NCBI GenBank assembly: GCA_963728395.1 | Contig: CAVSJJ010000003.1 | Location: forward strand, 868,001-932,000 | Reading direction: 5' to 3' | Source: CAVSJJ01 sp963728395 | Lineage (GTDB): Bacteria > Actinomycetota > Actinomycetes > Actinomycetales > Dermatophilaceae | Length of the DNA: 64,000 nt | Part shown: piece after piece, positions 1-7,790 of the stretch | Position numbering within the stretch: the first letter of the stretch is position 1 | How the letters are laid out: each line of letters begins with the position of its first letter | Notes under the pieces: model-generated | Database searches by the model: none | Seen by the model: only the letters and a program-made list of their open reading frames with translations | What the model was told of the DNA's origin: nothing | Translations under genes and position numbers: made by a program

Positions 1-284
1 GGACGGTGGAGATGCTCGCCGTCCACGGCGACGGGGCCTGGCTCGTCCAGACCCCGCGGCTGCCGATCAAGGCCAACGGCTCCGGTGACGTCACCGCCGC
101 CCTCTTCACCGCCCACCTGCTGCGGACCCAGGACGCGGGCGTCGCGCTGGGCCGGACCGTCTCCAGCGTCTTCGACCTGCTCTCGCGGACCCTGGAGTCC
201 GGTCGACGCGAGCTGCAGCTGGTCCAGAGCCAGGAGGAGATCGCCGCCCCCCGGATGCAGTTCGAGGTGACCCGGGTCCGCTGA
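1..284 (+). CDS. pdxY: Pyridoxal kinase, C-terminal part (enters from the left edge)
   Basis: Only about the last 93 codons are present; the frame is open through the left edge and stops with TGA at 282-284. The visible part contains the anion-hole and catalytic-base segment ANGSGDVTAALF of ribokinase-like vitamin kinases, followed by the helix with SSVFDLLSRTLESG and the ending RRELQLVQSQEEI, which is typical of PdxY pyridoxal kinases. The aspartate in GSGD is the expected catalytic base that activates the 5-hydroxymethyl of pyridoxal, giving PLP. The ATP-binding and N-terminal parts lie outside the window, so completeness cannot be judged. It converges with proB across a structured repeat. 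Confidence 0.85.
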   Translation, partial: TVEMLAVHGDGAWLVQTPRLPIKANGSGDVTAALFTAHLLRTQDAGVALGRTVSSVFDLLSRTLESGRRELQLVQSQEEIAAPRMQFEVTRVR

Positions 285-315
285 CCCGGCTGCCCCGGTC
301 GGGGGGCCCCGCGCC

Positions 316-393
316 GACGGACAGGTTGCTGCAGTACGGGGGTGTTGCAACACCCCCGTTTGGCACGAACCTCTGCTAGCAGAGATTCGTGCA
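316..393. repeat. Structured intergenic repeat R1, copy 1
   Basis: The element lies between the convergent pdxY and proB genes. It starts with GACGGACAGGTTGCTGC (316-332), shared exactly with the second copy at 53712. A perfect 24-nt palindrome follows at 336-359 (core GGTGTTGCAACACC), then a 30-nt palindrome at 363-392 centred on CTGCTAGCAG with 14 of 15 pairs. The outer arm of the second palindrome reads CACGAAC/TTCGTGC here but CAGCAAC/GTTGCTG in the other copy, so both arms changed together and pairing was kept. Position after two gene ends fits a bidirectional terminator without a U-tract. Confidence 0.8.
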
Positions 394-413
394 GGGGGCG
401 GTGGGGCCGAGGG

Positions 414-1544
414 TCAGAGGATGACGAGGTCGTCGCGGTGGATGACCTCGCGCTCGTAGGCCGGGCCGAGCTCGCGGGCGAGGTCGCGGGTGCTGCGACC
501 GAGCAGCCCCGGGAGCTCGGCCGAGGAGTAGTTGACCAGCCCGCGGGCGAGAACCGCCCCGTCGACACCGCACACGTCGACGGGATCCCCCTCGGTGAAC
601 GTGCCGTGCACCTCGACGATCCCGGCCGGCAGGAGGGACTTGCGCCTGCTGCCGACCGCGGCGGCCGCGCCGTCGTCGACGACGAGGCGACCCCGCGCCG
701 TCGTGGCATGGGCGATCCACAGCTTGCGCGAGGCCTTCGTCGCCGAGGCCGGGGCGAAGACCGTCCCGACCCGCTCCCCGGCCAGGCCGCCCGCGGCGTC
801 CTCGAGCCGGGTCAGCAGGGTCGGCACCCCCGCCGCGCCGGCGATCCCGGCCGCCTCGACCTTCGTCACCATCCCGCCGCGTCCGACCGAGGACCCGGAG
901 CCGCCGATCGTCACGGCCGCCAGCTCCGCGGCCGAGCCGACGACGGGCACCCGGACGCTGCCCGCGCGGCGCGGCGGCCCGCTGTAGAGCGCGTCGACGT
1001 CGGTGAGCAGGACGAGCGCGTCGGCCCCGACGAGATGGGAGACGAGGGCGGCGAGCCGGTCGTTGTCACCGAACCGGATCTCGTGTGTGGCGACGGTGTC
1101 GTTCTCGTTGACGATCGGGACGACGCCGAGCTCGAGGAGCCGCTCGAGGGTTCGCCGCGCGTTCGTGTAGTGGGCCCGCCGAGTGACGTCATCGGCCGTG
1201 AGGAGGACCTGCCCGACGGTCAGGCCGTGGGTCCCGAAGGCCTGCTGGTATGCCGCCACGAGGGCTCCCTGCCCGACGCTCGCCGCCGCCTGCTGGGTCG
1301 CGAGGTCACCCGGGCGTCGCCCGAGCGCGAGCGGTCCGATGCCGGCGGCGATGGCGCCGGAGGAGACCAGGACGACCTGGGCCCCGCCGGCGCGGCGGGC
1401 GGCCAGCAGGTCGACGAGGTCGACGATCCGGGTGTGGTCCAGGTGCCCCCCGTCGGGGCTGGTGAGCGAGGACGAGCCGACCTTGACGACGATGCGCCGT
1501 GCATCGCGCACCCCCCGGCGCAGCCGTGACTCCAGGTCAGGCAT
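414..1544 (-). CDS. proB: Glutamate 5-kinase (proline biosynthesis)
   Basis: 376 residues. It phosphorylates the gamma-carboxyl of glutamate, the first committed and feedback-controlled step to proline, in the cytoplasm. The amino-acid-kinase fold begins with KVGSSSLTS (from residue 21), followed by VLVSSGAIAAG, the NENDTV segment that binds glutamate, and GGMVTKVEAA. A C-terminal PUA domain occupies roughly residues 280-370, so this is the long two-domain form. The ATG overlaps the end of obg by 8 nt, which indicates translational coupling. proA is not next to it in the window; downstream lies repeat R1. Confidence 0.96.
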   Translation of the reverse strand: MPDLESRLRRGVRDARRIVVKVGSSSLTSPDGGHLDHTRIVDLVDLLAARRAGGAQVVLVSSGAIAAGIGPLALGRRPGDLATQQAAASVGQGALVAAYQQAFGTHGLTVGQVLLTADDVTRRAHYTNARRTLERLLELGVVPIVNENDTVATHEIRFGDNDRLAALVSHLVGADALVLLTDVDALYSGPPRRAGSVRVPVVGSAAELAAVTIGGSGSSVGRGGMVTKVEAAGIAGAAGVPTLLTRLEDAAGGLAGERVGTVFAPASATKASRKLWIAHATTARGRLVVDDGAAAAVGSRRKSLLPAGIVEVHGTFTEGDPVDVCGVDGAVLARGLVNYSSAELPGLLGRSTRDLARELGPAYEREVIHRDDLVIL

Positions 1545-3060
1545 CGTCGTCCTGCTCGGTCCAGTGCCCGGCGTGCCGCTCGGCCGTCAGCTCGTCCCGG
1601 GCGGCGGTCTGGGCGTCCTTGCGGGCGTGGAACTCCTCGCGCCTCTCCTCGCGGGTCTTGCGTCGGTGGTCCTCGAACCGGACGTCGGAGCCGCGCGGGC
1701 CGCTCAGCAGCTCGGCGCCGGCATACATCGTCGGCTCCCAGTCGAAGACGACGGCGTCGTCGGCCGGCCCGATGAGGACGGTCGAGCCGGGCACCGCGCC
1801 GGCGGCGAAGAGGGCCTCCTCGACCCCGAGCCGGGCCAGCCGGTCGGCGAGGTAGCCGACGGCCTCGTCGTTGCTGAAGTCGGTCTGGCGCACCCAGCGG
1901 GTGGGGCGGTCCCCGACGACGCGGAACACCTCGCCGTCCACGGTGCGCTCGGTCTCGACGGTGAATCCCGTGTCGTCGACCGCCGCGGGCCGCAGGACGA
2001 CGCGGGGGCGCTCGACGATCCCGGCCTCGGCCTGCGCCCGGGCCGACGCGACGTGTCGAGCCAGGGCGAACGTCAGCTCCCTCAGGCCGGTGTGCGCGAC
2101 GGCCGAGACGATGCGCACCTCGAGGCCGCGCTCCTCGAGCATCGGCCGGACCAGCTCGGCCAGCTCGCGGGCCTCGGGGACGTCGGCCTTGTTGAGGACG
2201 ACGACGCGGGTGCGTTCGGCGAGCGGCCGGCCGCCGAGGGTCTGGCCGGGCACGTACGCGGCGAGCTCTGCCTCGATGACGTCGAGGTCGGTCATCGGGT
2301 CGCGACCGGGCTCGAGGGTGGCGCAGTCGACGACGTGGACGAGCACGGAGCAGCGCTCGACGTGGCGGAGGAACTCCAGCCCGAGGCCCTTGCCCTCGCT
2401 GGCGCCCGGGATGAGGCCCGGGACGTCGGCGACGGTGAACCGCTCCTCCCCCGCCGTGACGACGCCGAGGTTGGGCACGAGGGTCGTGAAGGGGTAGTCG
2501 GCGATCTTGGGCCGGGCGGCCGAGAGGACCGACACCAGCGAGGACTTGCCCGCGGAGGGGAAGCCGATGAGGGCGACGTCGGCGAGGCTCTTCAGCTCGA
2601 GCACCACATCGAGCCGGTCGCCCGGCTCACCGAGGAGGGCGAACCCCGGCGCCTTGCGCCGCGGCGAGGCGAGGGCCTTGTTGCCGAGACCGCCGCGGCC
2701 GCCGCGGGCGACGACGACAGAGGTCCCCGCGCCGACGAGGTCGGCGACGACCTCACCGTCGGCGGTCGTGACGACGGTTCCGTCCGGGACCGGGAGGACG
2801 AGGTCCTCGCCGTCGGCACCGTTGCGCTCGTCGCCGGCTCCTGGCCGACCGTTCGTCGCCGAGCGGTGCGGGCTGCGGTGGTAGTCCAGGAGCGTCGTCG
2901 ACTGCGGGTCGACCCGGAGGATGACATCACCGCCGCGGCCGCCGTTGCCGCCGTCCGGGCCGCCGAGCGGCTTGAACTTCTCCCGGTGGACCGAGGCCAC
3001 CCCGTGGCCGCCGTTGCCGGCGGCGACGTGGAGGACAACGCGGTCGACGAACGTCGTCAT
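1537..3060 (-). CDS. obg: Obg/CgtA ribosome-assembly GTPase
   Basis: 507 residues. Obg binds the 50S subunit during assembly and links GTP/ppGpp status to growth. The glycine-rich Obg fold covers roughly residues 1-160 and holds GGNGGHG-like and GGRGG repeats. The G domain has GFPSAGKSS (P-loop), DVPGLI (G3) and NKAD (G4). The actinobacterial C-terminal OCT domain follows (about 340-430), then a charged tail rich in Arg/Glu. The ATG is preceded by AGGAGG at 9 nt spacing. It follows rplU and rpmA, the standard order, and its stop overlaps proB. Confidence 0.97.
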   Translation of the reverse strand: MTTFVDRVVLHVAAGNGGHGVASVHREKFKPLGGPDGGNGGRGGDVILRVDPQSTTLLDYHRSPHRSATNGRPGAGDERNGADGEDLVLPVPDGTVVTTADGEVVADLVGAGTSVVVARGGRGGLGNKALASPRRKAPGFALLGEPGDRLDVVLELKSLADVALIGFPSAGKSSLVSVLSAARPKIADYPFTTLVPNLGVVTAGEERFTVADVPGLIPGASEGKGLGLEFLRHVERCSVLVHVVDCATLEPGRDPMTDLDVIEAELAAYVPGQTLGGRPLAERTRVVVLNKADVPEARELAELVRPMLEERGLEVRIVSAVAHTGLRELTFALARHVASARAQAEAGIVERPRVVLRPAAVDDTGFTVETERTVDGEVFRVVGDRPTRWVRQTDFSNDEAVGYLADRLARLGVEEALFAAGAVPGSTVLIGPADDAVVFDWEPTMYAGAELLSGPRGSDVRFEDHRRKTREERREEFHARKDAQTAARDELTAERHAGHWTEQDDDA

Positions 3061-3119
3061 GCGGGTCGCCCTCCTCGTGGGGTCCGGTGGGCCGACGGTA
3101 TGCCGTCCGGCAACGCGCG

Positions 3120-3145
3120 AGGGGCGAGCCGCTCGGCCCGCCCCT
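3120..3145. terminator. Hairpin between rpmA and obg (possible attenuator)
   Basis: A stem AGGGGCG...CGCCCCT closes an inner GCCG-CT-CGGC hairpin with one A/C mismatch, in the 142-nt gap between rpmA and obg. There is no U-tract on either strand. It could lower read-through from the ribosomal-protein genes into obg-proB; function is inferred from position only. Confidence 0.35.
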
Positions 3146-3202
3146 GCGCAGTGGTGTGCTGTGCTGTGGTCCGTGGTCGGGTTCGGCCCGCCACGGGGCG
3201 CG

Positions 3203-3469
3203 TCACTGTTCGGCGATCTCCACCGGCAGGACGCTGACGACCCTGCGGCCGCGCTTGGTGCCGAAGGTCACCGCTCCGGGGACCGTGGCGAACAGGGTGT
3301 CGTCCCCGCCGCGGCCGACGCCGTCGCCCGGGTGGAAGTGGGTGCCGCGCTGGCGGACGATGATCTCGCCGGCGCCGACGACCTGGCCGCCGAAGCGCTT
3401 GACGCCGAGCCGCTGCGCGTTGCTGTCCCGCCCGTTGCGGGTCGAGGACGCGCCCTTCTTGTGTGCCAT
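3203..3469 (-). CDS. rpmA: 50S ribosomal protein L27
   Basis: 88 residues, the normal length. It begins MAHKKGASSTRNGRDSN, the conserved N-terminus that reaches the peptidyl-transferase centre, and contains GVKRFGGQ and GTHFHPGDGVGRGGDDTLFA, hallmarks of L27. There is no extra N-terminal extension of the kind cleaved by Prp in Firmicutes. It lies 31 nt after rplU with a GAGG-containing ribosome binding site, so the two are surely co-transcribed. Confidence 0.98.
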   Translation of the reverse strand: MAHKKGASSTRNGRDSNAQRLGVKRFGGQVVGAGEIIVRQRGTHFHPGDGVGRGGDDTLFATVPGAVTFGTKRGRRVVSVLPVEIAEQ

Positions 3470-3500
3470 GGGAGTACCTGCCTCGTGAGTCTCTGGGCGA

Positions 3501-3818
3501 TCAGGCGTCGATCGCGGTGATCTTGACCTGGGTCAGCGGCTGACGGTGACCCTGACGCTTGCGGTAGCCGGTCTTGTTCTTGTACTTGAGGATCGTGATC
3601 TTGGGGCCCTTGGCGGCCTTGAGGACCTCGGCGGTGACCGTGACCTTGGACAGGGCGGCGGCGTCGCTCGTGACGGTCGTGCCGTCGACGAGGAGGACGG
3701 GGGTCAGCTCGATGCTGGCACCGGGCTCACCGATCTTGTCGATGAGCAGGGTGTCACCGACGGAGACCTTCTCCTGCCGGCCACCTGCGCGGACGATCGC
3801 GTACACCTTGGGACTCAC
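3501..3818 (-). CDS. rplU: 50S ribosomal protein L21
   Basis: 105 residues from a GTG start at 3818 (VSPKVYAIVRAGGRQEKV). I preferred this start because L21 proteins are about 103 residues and begin near YAIVRAGGKQ; the frame stays open another 22 codons upstream, but that part has no similarity to the family. The end KRQGHRQPLTQVKITAID matches the conserved C-terminus that contacts 23S rRNA. First gene of the rplU-rpmA pair. A promoter candidate sits about 95 nt upstream in the end of rne. Confidence 0.95.
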   Translation of the reverse strand: MSPKVYAIVRAGGRQEKVSVGDTLLIDKIGEPGASIELTPVLLVDGTTVTSDAAALSKVTVTAEVLKAAKGPKITILKYKNKTGYRKRQGHRQPLTQVKITAIDA

Positions 3819-3910
3819 TTTCGTTGTGCGGGGGCGCACTCTCTGGGTCGACCGGCCGATAGCGACCCTGCAGGCGCAGGACATCGGCTCGGTGGGCGCA
3901 CCGACGTTCT

Positions 3911-3940
3911 AGCCTACCGGTCGGGCGAGTCGCCGGCCAA
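3911..3940 (-). promoter_or_regulatory. Candidate promoter for rplU-rpmA
   Basis: On the minus strand TTGGCC (3935-3940) and TAGGCT (3911-3916) are separated by 18 nt, a fair match to the actinobacterial housekeeping pattern TTGnnn-17/18-TAnnnT. It overlaps the last codons of rne and would give a leader of roughly 85 nt before the rplU GTG. Sequence match only. Confidence 0.35.
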
Positions 3941-6784
3941 ATCAGCCGGAGGGTCGTCCTGCCCGACGGGGCGCTCCTCGGCCCGGTCCGGCTCCGGCTC
4001 TCCCTCCTCGGCCTGGTCCGGCGCCGGCTGTCCCTCCTCGGCCTTGGGCGGCCCGGCCGGGGCGACGACGCGACCACGCTTGCGGCGGGTGCGCACCGGC
4101 GGCGCCTCGGTCTGCTCGACGGCCTGCGGCTCCTGGTCCTGCCCGACCGGGACGACGAGGTCGGCGACGTCGTCCTCGGTCGGCTCTCCGGCGACCCCCT
4201 TGATGGCGGCCGCGTGGGCGGCGGCCGCGATCTGCGCGGGGGTCGGGCCGTTGGGGGTGCGCTCCTCGGCGGGCTCCTCCGTCGCGGCCCGTCCGCGGGT
4301 GGACCGGCCCGGGCGCGAGGAGCGGCTCGAGCCGGATCCCCCGCCGGACCCGCCGTCGCCGGACCCACCGCGGGTGACCGGTTCGCTGTGGACGACGATG
4401 CCACGACCGCTGCAGTGGTCGCAGGGCTCGGAGAAGACCTCGATGAGGCCGGAGCCGACCCGCTTGCGGGTCATCTGGACCAGGCCGAGCGAGGTCACCT
4501 CGGCGACCTGGTGCTTCGTCCGGTCGCGGCCGAGACACTCCAGGAGCCGGCGCACGACGAGCTCGCGGTTCGACTCGAGGACCATGTCGATGAAGTCGAT
4601 GACGATGATGCCGCCGACATCCCGCAGCCGCAGCTGGCGGACGATCTCCTCGGCGGCCTCGATGTTGTTCTTCGTGACCGTCTCCTCGAGGTTGCCCCCC
4701 GAGCCGACGAACTTGCCGGTGTTGACGTCGATGACCGTCATCGCCTCGGTGCGGTCGATGACGAGCGAGCCGCCCGAGGGCAGCCACACCTTGCGGTCCA
4801 TCGCCTTGGCGAGCTGCTCGTCGATCCGGTAGTGCCCGAAGACGTCCTCCTCGGACGTCCAGCGGGTCACCCGGTCGGCGAGGTCGGGAGCGACGTCGCT
4901 GACGTAGCCGTTGACCTGCGTCCAGGCACGCTCACCGGCGACGACGAGCGAGGCGAAGTCCTCGGTGAAGACGTCCCGGATCACCCGGACGGTGAGGTCC
5001 GGCTCCCCGTGCAGGAGGACCGGGGCGCCGCCGGCCGAGGCCTTCTTCGACGCGGCGGACCGCGCCTGCTTGGCGATCGCCTCCCACGTCTTGCTCAGCC
5101 GTTCGACGTCGGCGCGCAGCTCCTCCTCCGAGGCACCCTCCGCCGCGGTCCGGACGATGACGCCGGCGGTGTCGGGCACGACCTCCTTGAGGATCGCCTT
5201 GAGGCGGGATCGCTCGGTGTCGGGGAGCTTGCGGGAGATCCCCGTCATCGAGCCCTCTGGGACGTAGACGAGGAACCGCCCGGGCAGCGAGATCTGCGAC
5301 GTGAGCCGGGCGCCCTTGTGCCCGATCGGGTCCTTGGTCACCTGGACGAGGACGGTGTCTCCGGAGGAGAGGGCGTTCTCGATCCGCTTCGGGGCGTTCG
5401 TCTCGAGGCCGGCGGCGTCCCAGTTGACCTCACCGGCATACAGGACGGCGTTGCGGCCCTTGCCGATGTCGACGAAGGCCGCCTCCATCGACGGCAGGAC
5501 GTTCTGGACCCGGCCGAGATAGACGTTCCCGGCCATCGACGCGGTCGTCTCACGGGAGACGTAGTGCTCGACGAGCACGCCGTCCTCGAGGACCCCGATC
5601 TGGGTGCGGTCGCCGACGCCGCGGACGACCATGACGCGATCGACGCTCTCACGCCGGGCGAGGAACTCGGCCTCGGTGATGATCGTGCGGCGCCGCCCGG
5701 CCTCGCGGCCCTCGCGTCGGCGCTGCTTCTTGGCCTCGAGCCGCGTCGAGCCCTTGACGGCCTGCGGCTCCTCGCGGTCCTTGCGCGGGCTGCGCACCTT
5801 CGTCACGGTGCCGGGCGGGTTGTCGCCGTCGTCGGAGGAGCCACTGCGCCGGCGCCGGCGCCGGCGCCGGCTCGAGGTGCTCTCGCCGTCCTCGGCGTCC
5901 GCGTCGGAACCGGATCGCTCGGCGGAGGTGCCCGAGCCGCCGGCGTCCTTCTCGCCCCGGCCGGAGCCGGACTGCTCCTCGCCCTCGCCGTCCGAGCCGC
6001 CGTCGTCCCCGGAGCCGCCGCGACCGCGACGGCCGCGTCCGCCCCGACGCCGGCGTCGGCGAGCGGAGCCGGACTGCTCCTCGTCGTCCCCGTCGGCCGC
6101 TGCGTCCTCGCCGCCGGCATCGGGGAGCTCGGCCTCGGCGGCGGTGTCCTGCTGCGCCGCGCCGGCCCGACCGTCCTGGCCGTCGTCGCGAGGAGCGTCG
6201 TCGGCCGATCGCTCGGCCGGTGCCTGTGCGGGCGCGCTGGCCCGCCGGCGCTTGGGTGCGTTCGCCGGGTCCGGGGCCTGGAAGACGAGGCCGAGGGTCC
6301 CGCCCGCGCCGGTGGGCGGGGCATCCTGCGCAGCGTCGGCGGAGGGGGCATCCTGCGCGCCGTCGTCGGCGGCGCCCGGCTCGAAGGCAGGAGAGGCGGC
6401 CGTCTTCTTGCTCGCCCGGCGGGTCCGCTTCGGCTTCTCCGGCTCGGTGGCGGGCCCGGCCGCGGCCCCCGCGTCGCCCTCGACGGGGTCCGTCGGGGCG
6501 GTGGCCTTCTTCGCCGCCTTCTTGGCCGCCTTCTTCGGGGTCTTCTTCGCGGCCTTGGCCGCCGGCTTCTCCGCCGGCGCGGCGGTGCTCGACGGCTCGG
6601 CCGTGCTCGACGCGGCTGACTCGGTCGGCACCGACGCGGCGGGCGCACCGCTCGGCCCGGCCGGCGGGGGCGTCACCGTGCCGCTCGTGGCCCGCCGCCG
6701 GGACCGCTTGGGCTTGGTGACCTGCTCGTCACCGGAGGTCCCGGCGGTGGCGGGCTGGTCGGTCGTGGTCTCGTCGGACGCCAT
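3914..6784 (-). CDS. rne: Ribonuclease E/G
   Basis: 956 residues from the ATG at 6784 (MASDETTTDQ), chosen because AGGAAGGGG lies just upstream; an in-frame start 43 codons earlier lacks support. Endonuclease for 5S/tRNA maturation and mRNA decay. The first ~360 residues are disordered and strongly charged, with Lys/Ala runs and arginine-rich blocks, as in actinobacterial RNase E. The S1 domain begins near residue 420 (NVYLGRVQNVLPSMEAAFVD). Catalytic metal ligands are in VIDVNTGKF (about 686) and IVIDFIDM (about 728). The zinc link CDHC is near 788. A second disordered acidic tail with E/P repeats ends the protein. Confidence 0.95.
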   Translation of the reverse strand: MASDETTTDQPATAGTSGDEQVTKPKRSRRRATSGTVTPPPAGPSGAPAASVPTESAASSTAEPSSTAAPAEKPAAKAAKKTPKKAAKKAAKKATAPTDPVEGDAGAAAGPATEPEKPKRTRRASKKTAASPAFEPGAADDGAQDAPSADAAQDAPPTGAGGTLGLVFQAPDPANAPKRRRASAPAQAPAERSADDAPRDDGQDGRAGAAQQDTAAEAELPDAGGEDAAADGDDEEQSGSARRRRRRGGRGRRGRGGSGDDGGSDGEGEEQSGSGRGEKDAGGSGTSAERSGSDADAEDGESTSSRRRRRRRRSGSSDDGDNPPGTVTKVRSPRKDREEPQAVKGSTRLEAKKQRRREGREAGRRRTIITEAEFLARRESVDRVMVVRGVGDRTQIGVLEDGVLVEHYVSRETTASMAGNVYLGRVQNVLPSMEAAFVDIGKGRNAVLYAGEVNWDAAGLETNAPKRIENALSSGDTVLVQVTKDPIGHKGARLTSQISLPGRFLVYVPEGSMTGISRKLPDTERSRLKAILKEVVPDTAGVIVRTAAEGASEEELRADVERLSKTWEAIAKQARSAASKKASAGGAPVLLHGEPDLTVRVIRDVFTEDFASLVVAGERAWTQVNGYVSDVAPDLADRVTRWTSEEDVFGHYRIDEQLAKAMDRKVWLPSGGSLVIDRTEAMTVIDVNTGKFVGSGGNLEETVTKNNIEAAEEIVRQLRLRDVGGIIVIDFIDMVLESNRELVVRRLLECLGRDRTKHQVAEVTSLGLVQMTRKRVGSGLIEVFSEPCDHCSGRGIVVHSEPVTRGGSGDGGSGGGSGSSRSSRPGRSTRGRAATEEPAEERTPNGPTPAQIAAAAHAAAIKGVAGEPTEDDVADLVVPVGQDQEPQAVEQTEAPPVRTRRKRGRVVAPAGPPKAEEGQPAPDQAEEGEPEPDRAEERPVGQDDPPADLAGDSPDR

Positions 6785-6945
6785 TGGTGGCCCCTTCCTC
6801 ACCCACGAGGCCGGCGCCACACCGGTGACGTGCCCCGGCTCGGGACCGCCCGCCGACCGCGTGGTGCGGTGGCATCGTGTCGACCGCGTCGACACGGAAG
6901 TCACTTGTTGCATCCGGCCGGCTCGCGCGGGGGGCGCGGCACCGG

Positions 6946-7698
6946 TCAGGTGCCGACGACCTCCTTGTCGGTGGCCAAGGGGTCGGCCACCCCGGCCTCT
7001 GCACTGAGCAGGGGGCCCTGTGCCAGCCGGATCACCAGGGGTGGGACCGGCGGTGAGAGCTCGGAGACTGCGTGCAGAGCGGTCAGGATGTCATCGGGGC
7101 GCACGGACGGTGTGGTGTGCCGTACGACCACCCGCAGTATCGCACAGAGTGGCTCGACACCGGGCAGGACGCTCATCGACACGACGGGCTCTCGCACGTC
7201 GAAGGTCTTCGGGCCCGTCTTGAACATCCGGCTCACCTCGACCCGCTCCCGGGCGAGGAACGTCGCGACCGCCGCGACGGCGTCGGCCTCGGCGGTCCCG
7301 CGCAGCTCGAACCGCCATTCGCTCGCCTCGAGCCGGTCGGCGAGCGATCCCGGGCCCGCCTCGACGACCTCGACGATGTCGAGGCCGGCCGGAAGGGCGT
7401 CGTCGAGCGCGACCCGCACCGACTGCGGGTCCACCCGCTCGGCCAGGGACAGCTCGAAGTACTCCGCCTCGCTCGCCGCCCCCGTCGGCGCCCCGTTGGC
7501 GTAGGAGATCTTCGGATGAGGGTGGAAGCCGGCCGAGTAGGCCATCGGCACCTCGGCCCGACGCAGCGCCCGCTCGAGGCTGCGCCCGAAGTCGCGGGTC
7601 GAGGAGAAGCGGAGCCGGCCCCGCCGGGCATAGCGCAGTCGCAGCTTCTGGACCGGGGGCGGCGGGGGTGGCCCCTCGGGGGTGCGCTGGCGTGCCAT
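6946..7698 (-). CDS. TIGR03936/DUF2344 radical-SAM-associated protein
   Basis: 250 residues. The start of the domain, KLRLRYARRGRLRFSSTRDF, and the segment VPMAYSAGFHPHPKISYANG are characteristic of the DUF2344 family, usually encoded next to, or fused with, a B12-binding-domain radical SAM protein of the TIGR03960 type. The biochemical role is unknown; tRNA or cofactor modification has been proposed from its neighbourhood. The N-terminus carries a short proline run. In this window the presumed partner gene (13914-15884) is on the same strand but about 6 kb away, separated by four unrelated genes. It lies directly upstream of rne. Confidence 0.88.
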   Translation of the reverse strand: MARQRTPEGPPPPPPVQKLRLRYARRGRLRFSSTRDFGRSLERALRRAEVPMAYSAGFHPHPKISYANGAPTGAASEAEYFELSLAERVDPQSVRVALDDALPAGLDIVEVVEAGPGSLADRLEASEWRFELRGTAEADAVAAVATFLARERVEVSRMFKTGPKTFDVREPVVSMSVLPGVEPLCAILRVVVRHTTPSVRPDDILTALHAVSELSPPVPPLVIRLAQGPLLSAEAGVADPLATDKEVVGT

Positions 7699-7790
7699 GC
7701 GGCCAGGGTATGCGCCATCCGCCGGCGGCGGCGCACCTCGACCGGTCGGCAGACCCCCGACGGAGTTCTCGTATGGCTAGATTGCGCACC

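Noticed and set aside
3819..3913. Ribosomal-protein leader (autoregulatory) upstream of rplU
   Set aside because: The leader has no recognisable L21-binding structure; only a promoter candidate was retained.
4214..6619. Plus-strand 801-codon open frame opposite rne
   Set aside because: Antisense to clear RNase E sequence; composition is that of a reverse-strand shadow.
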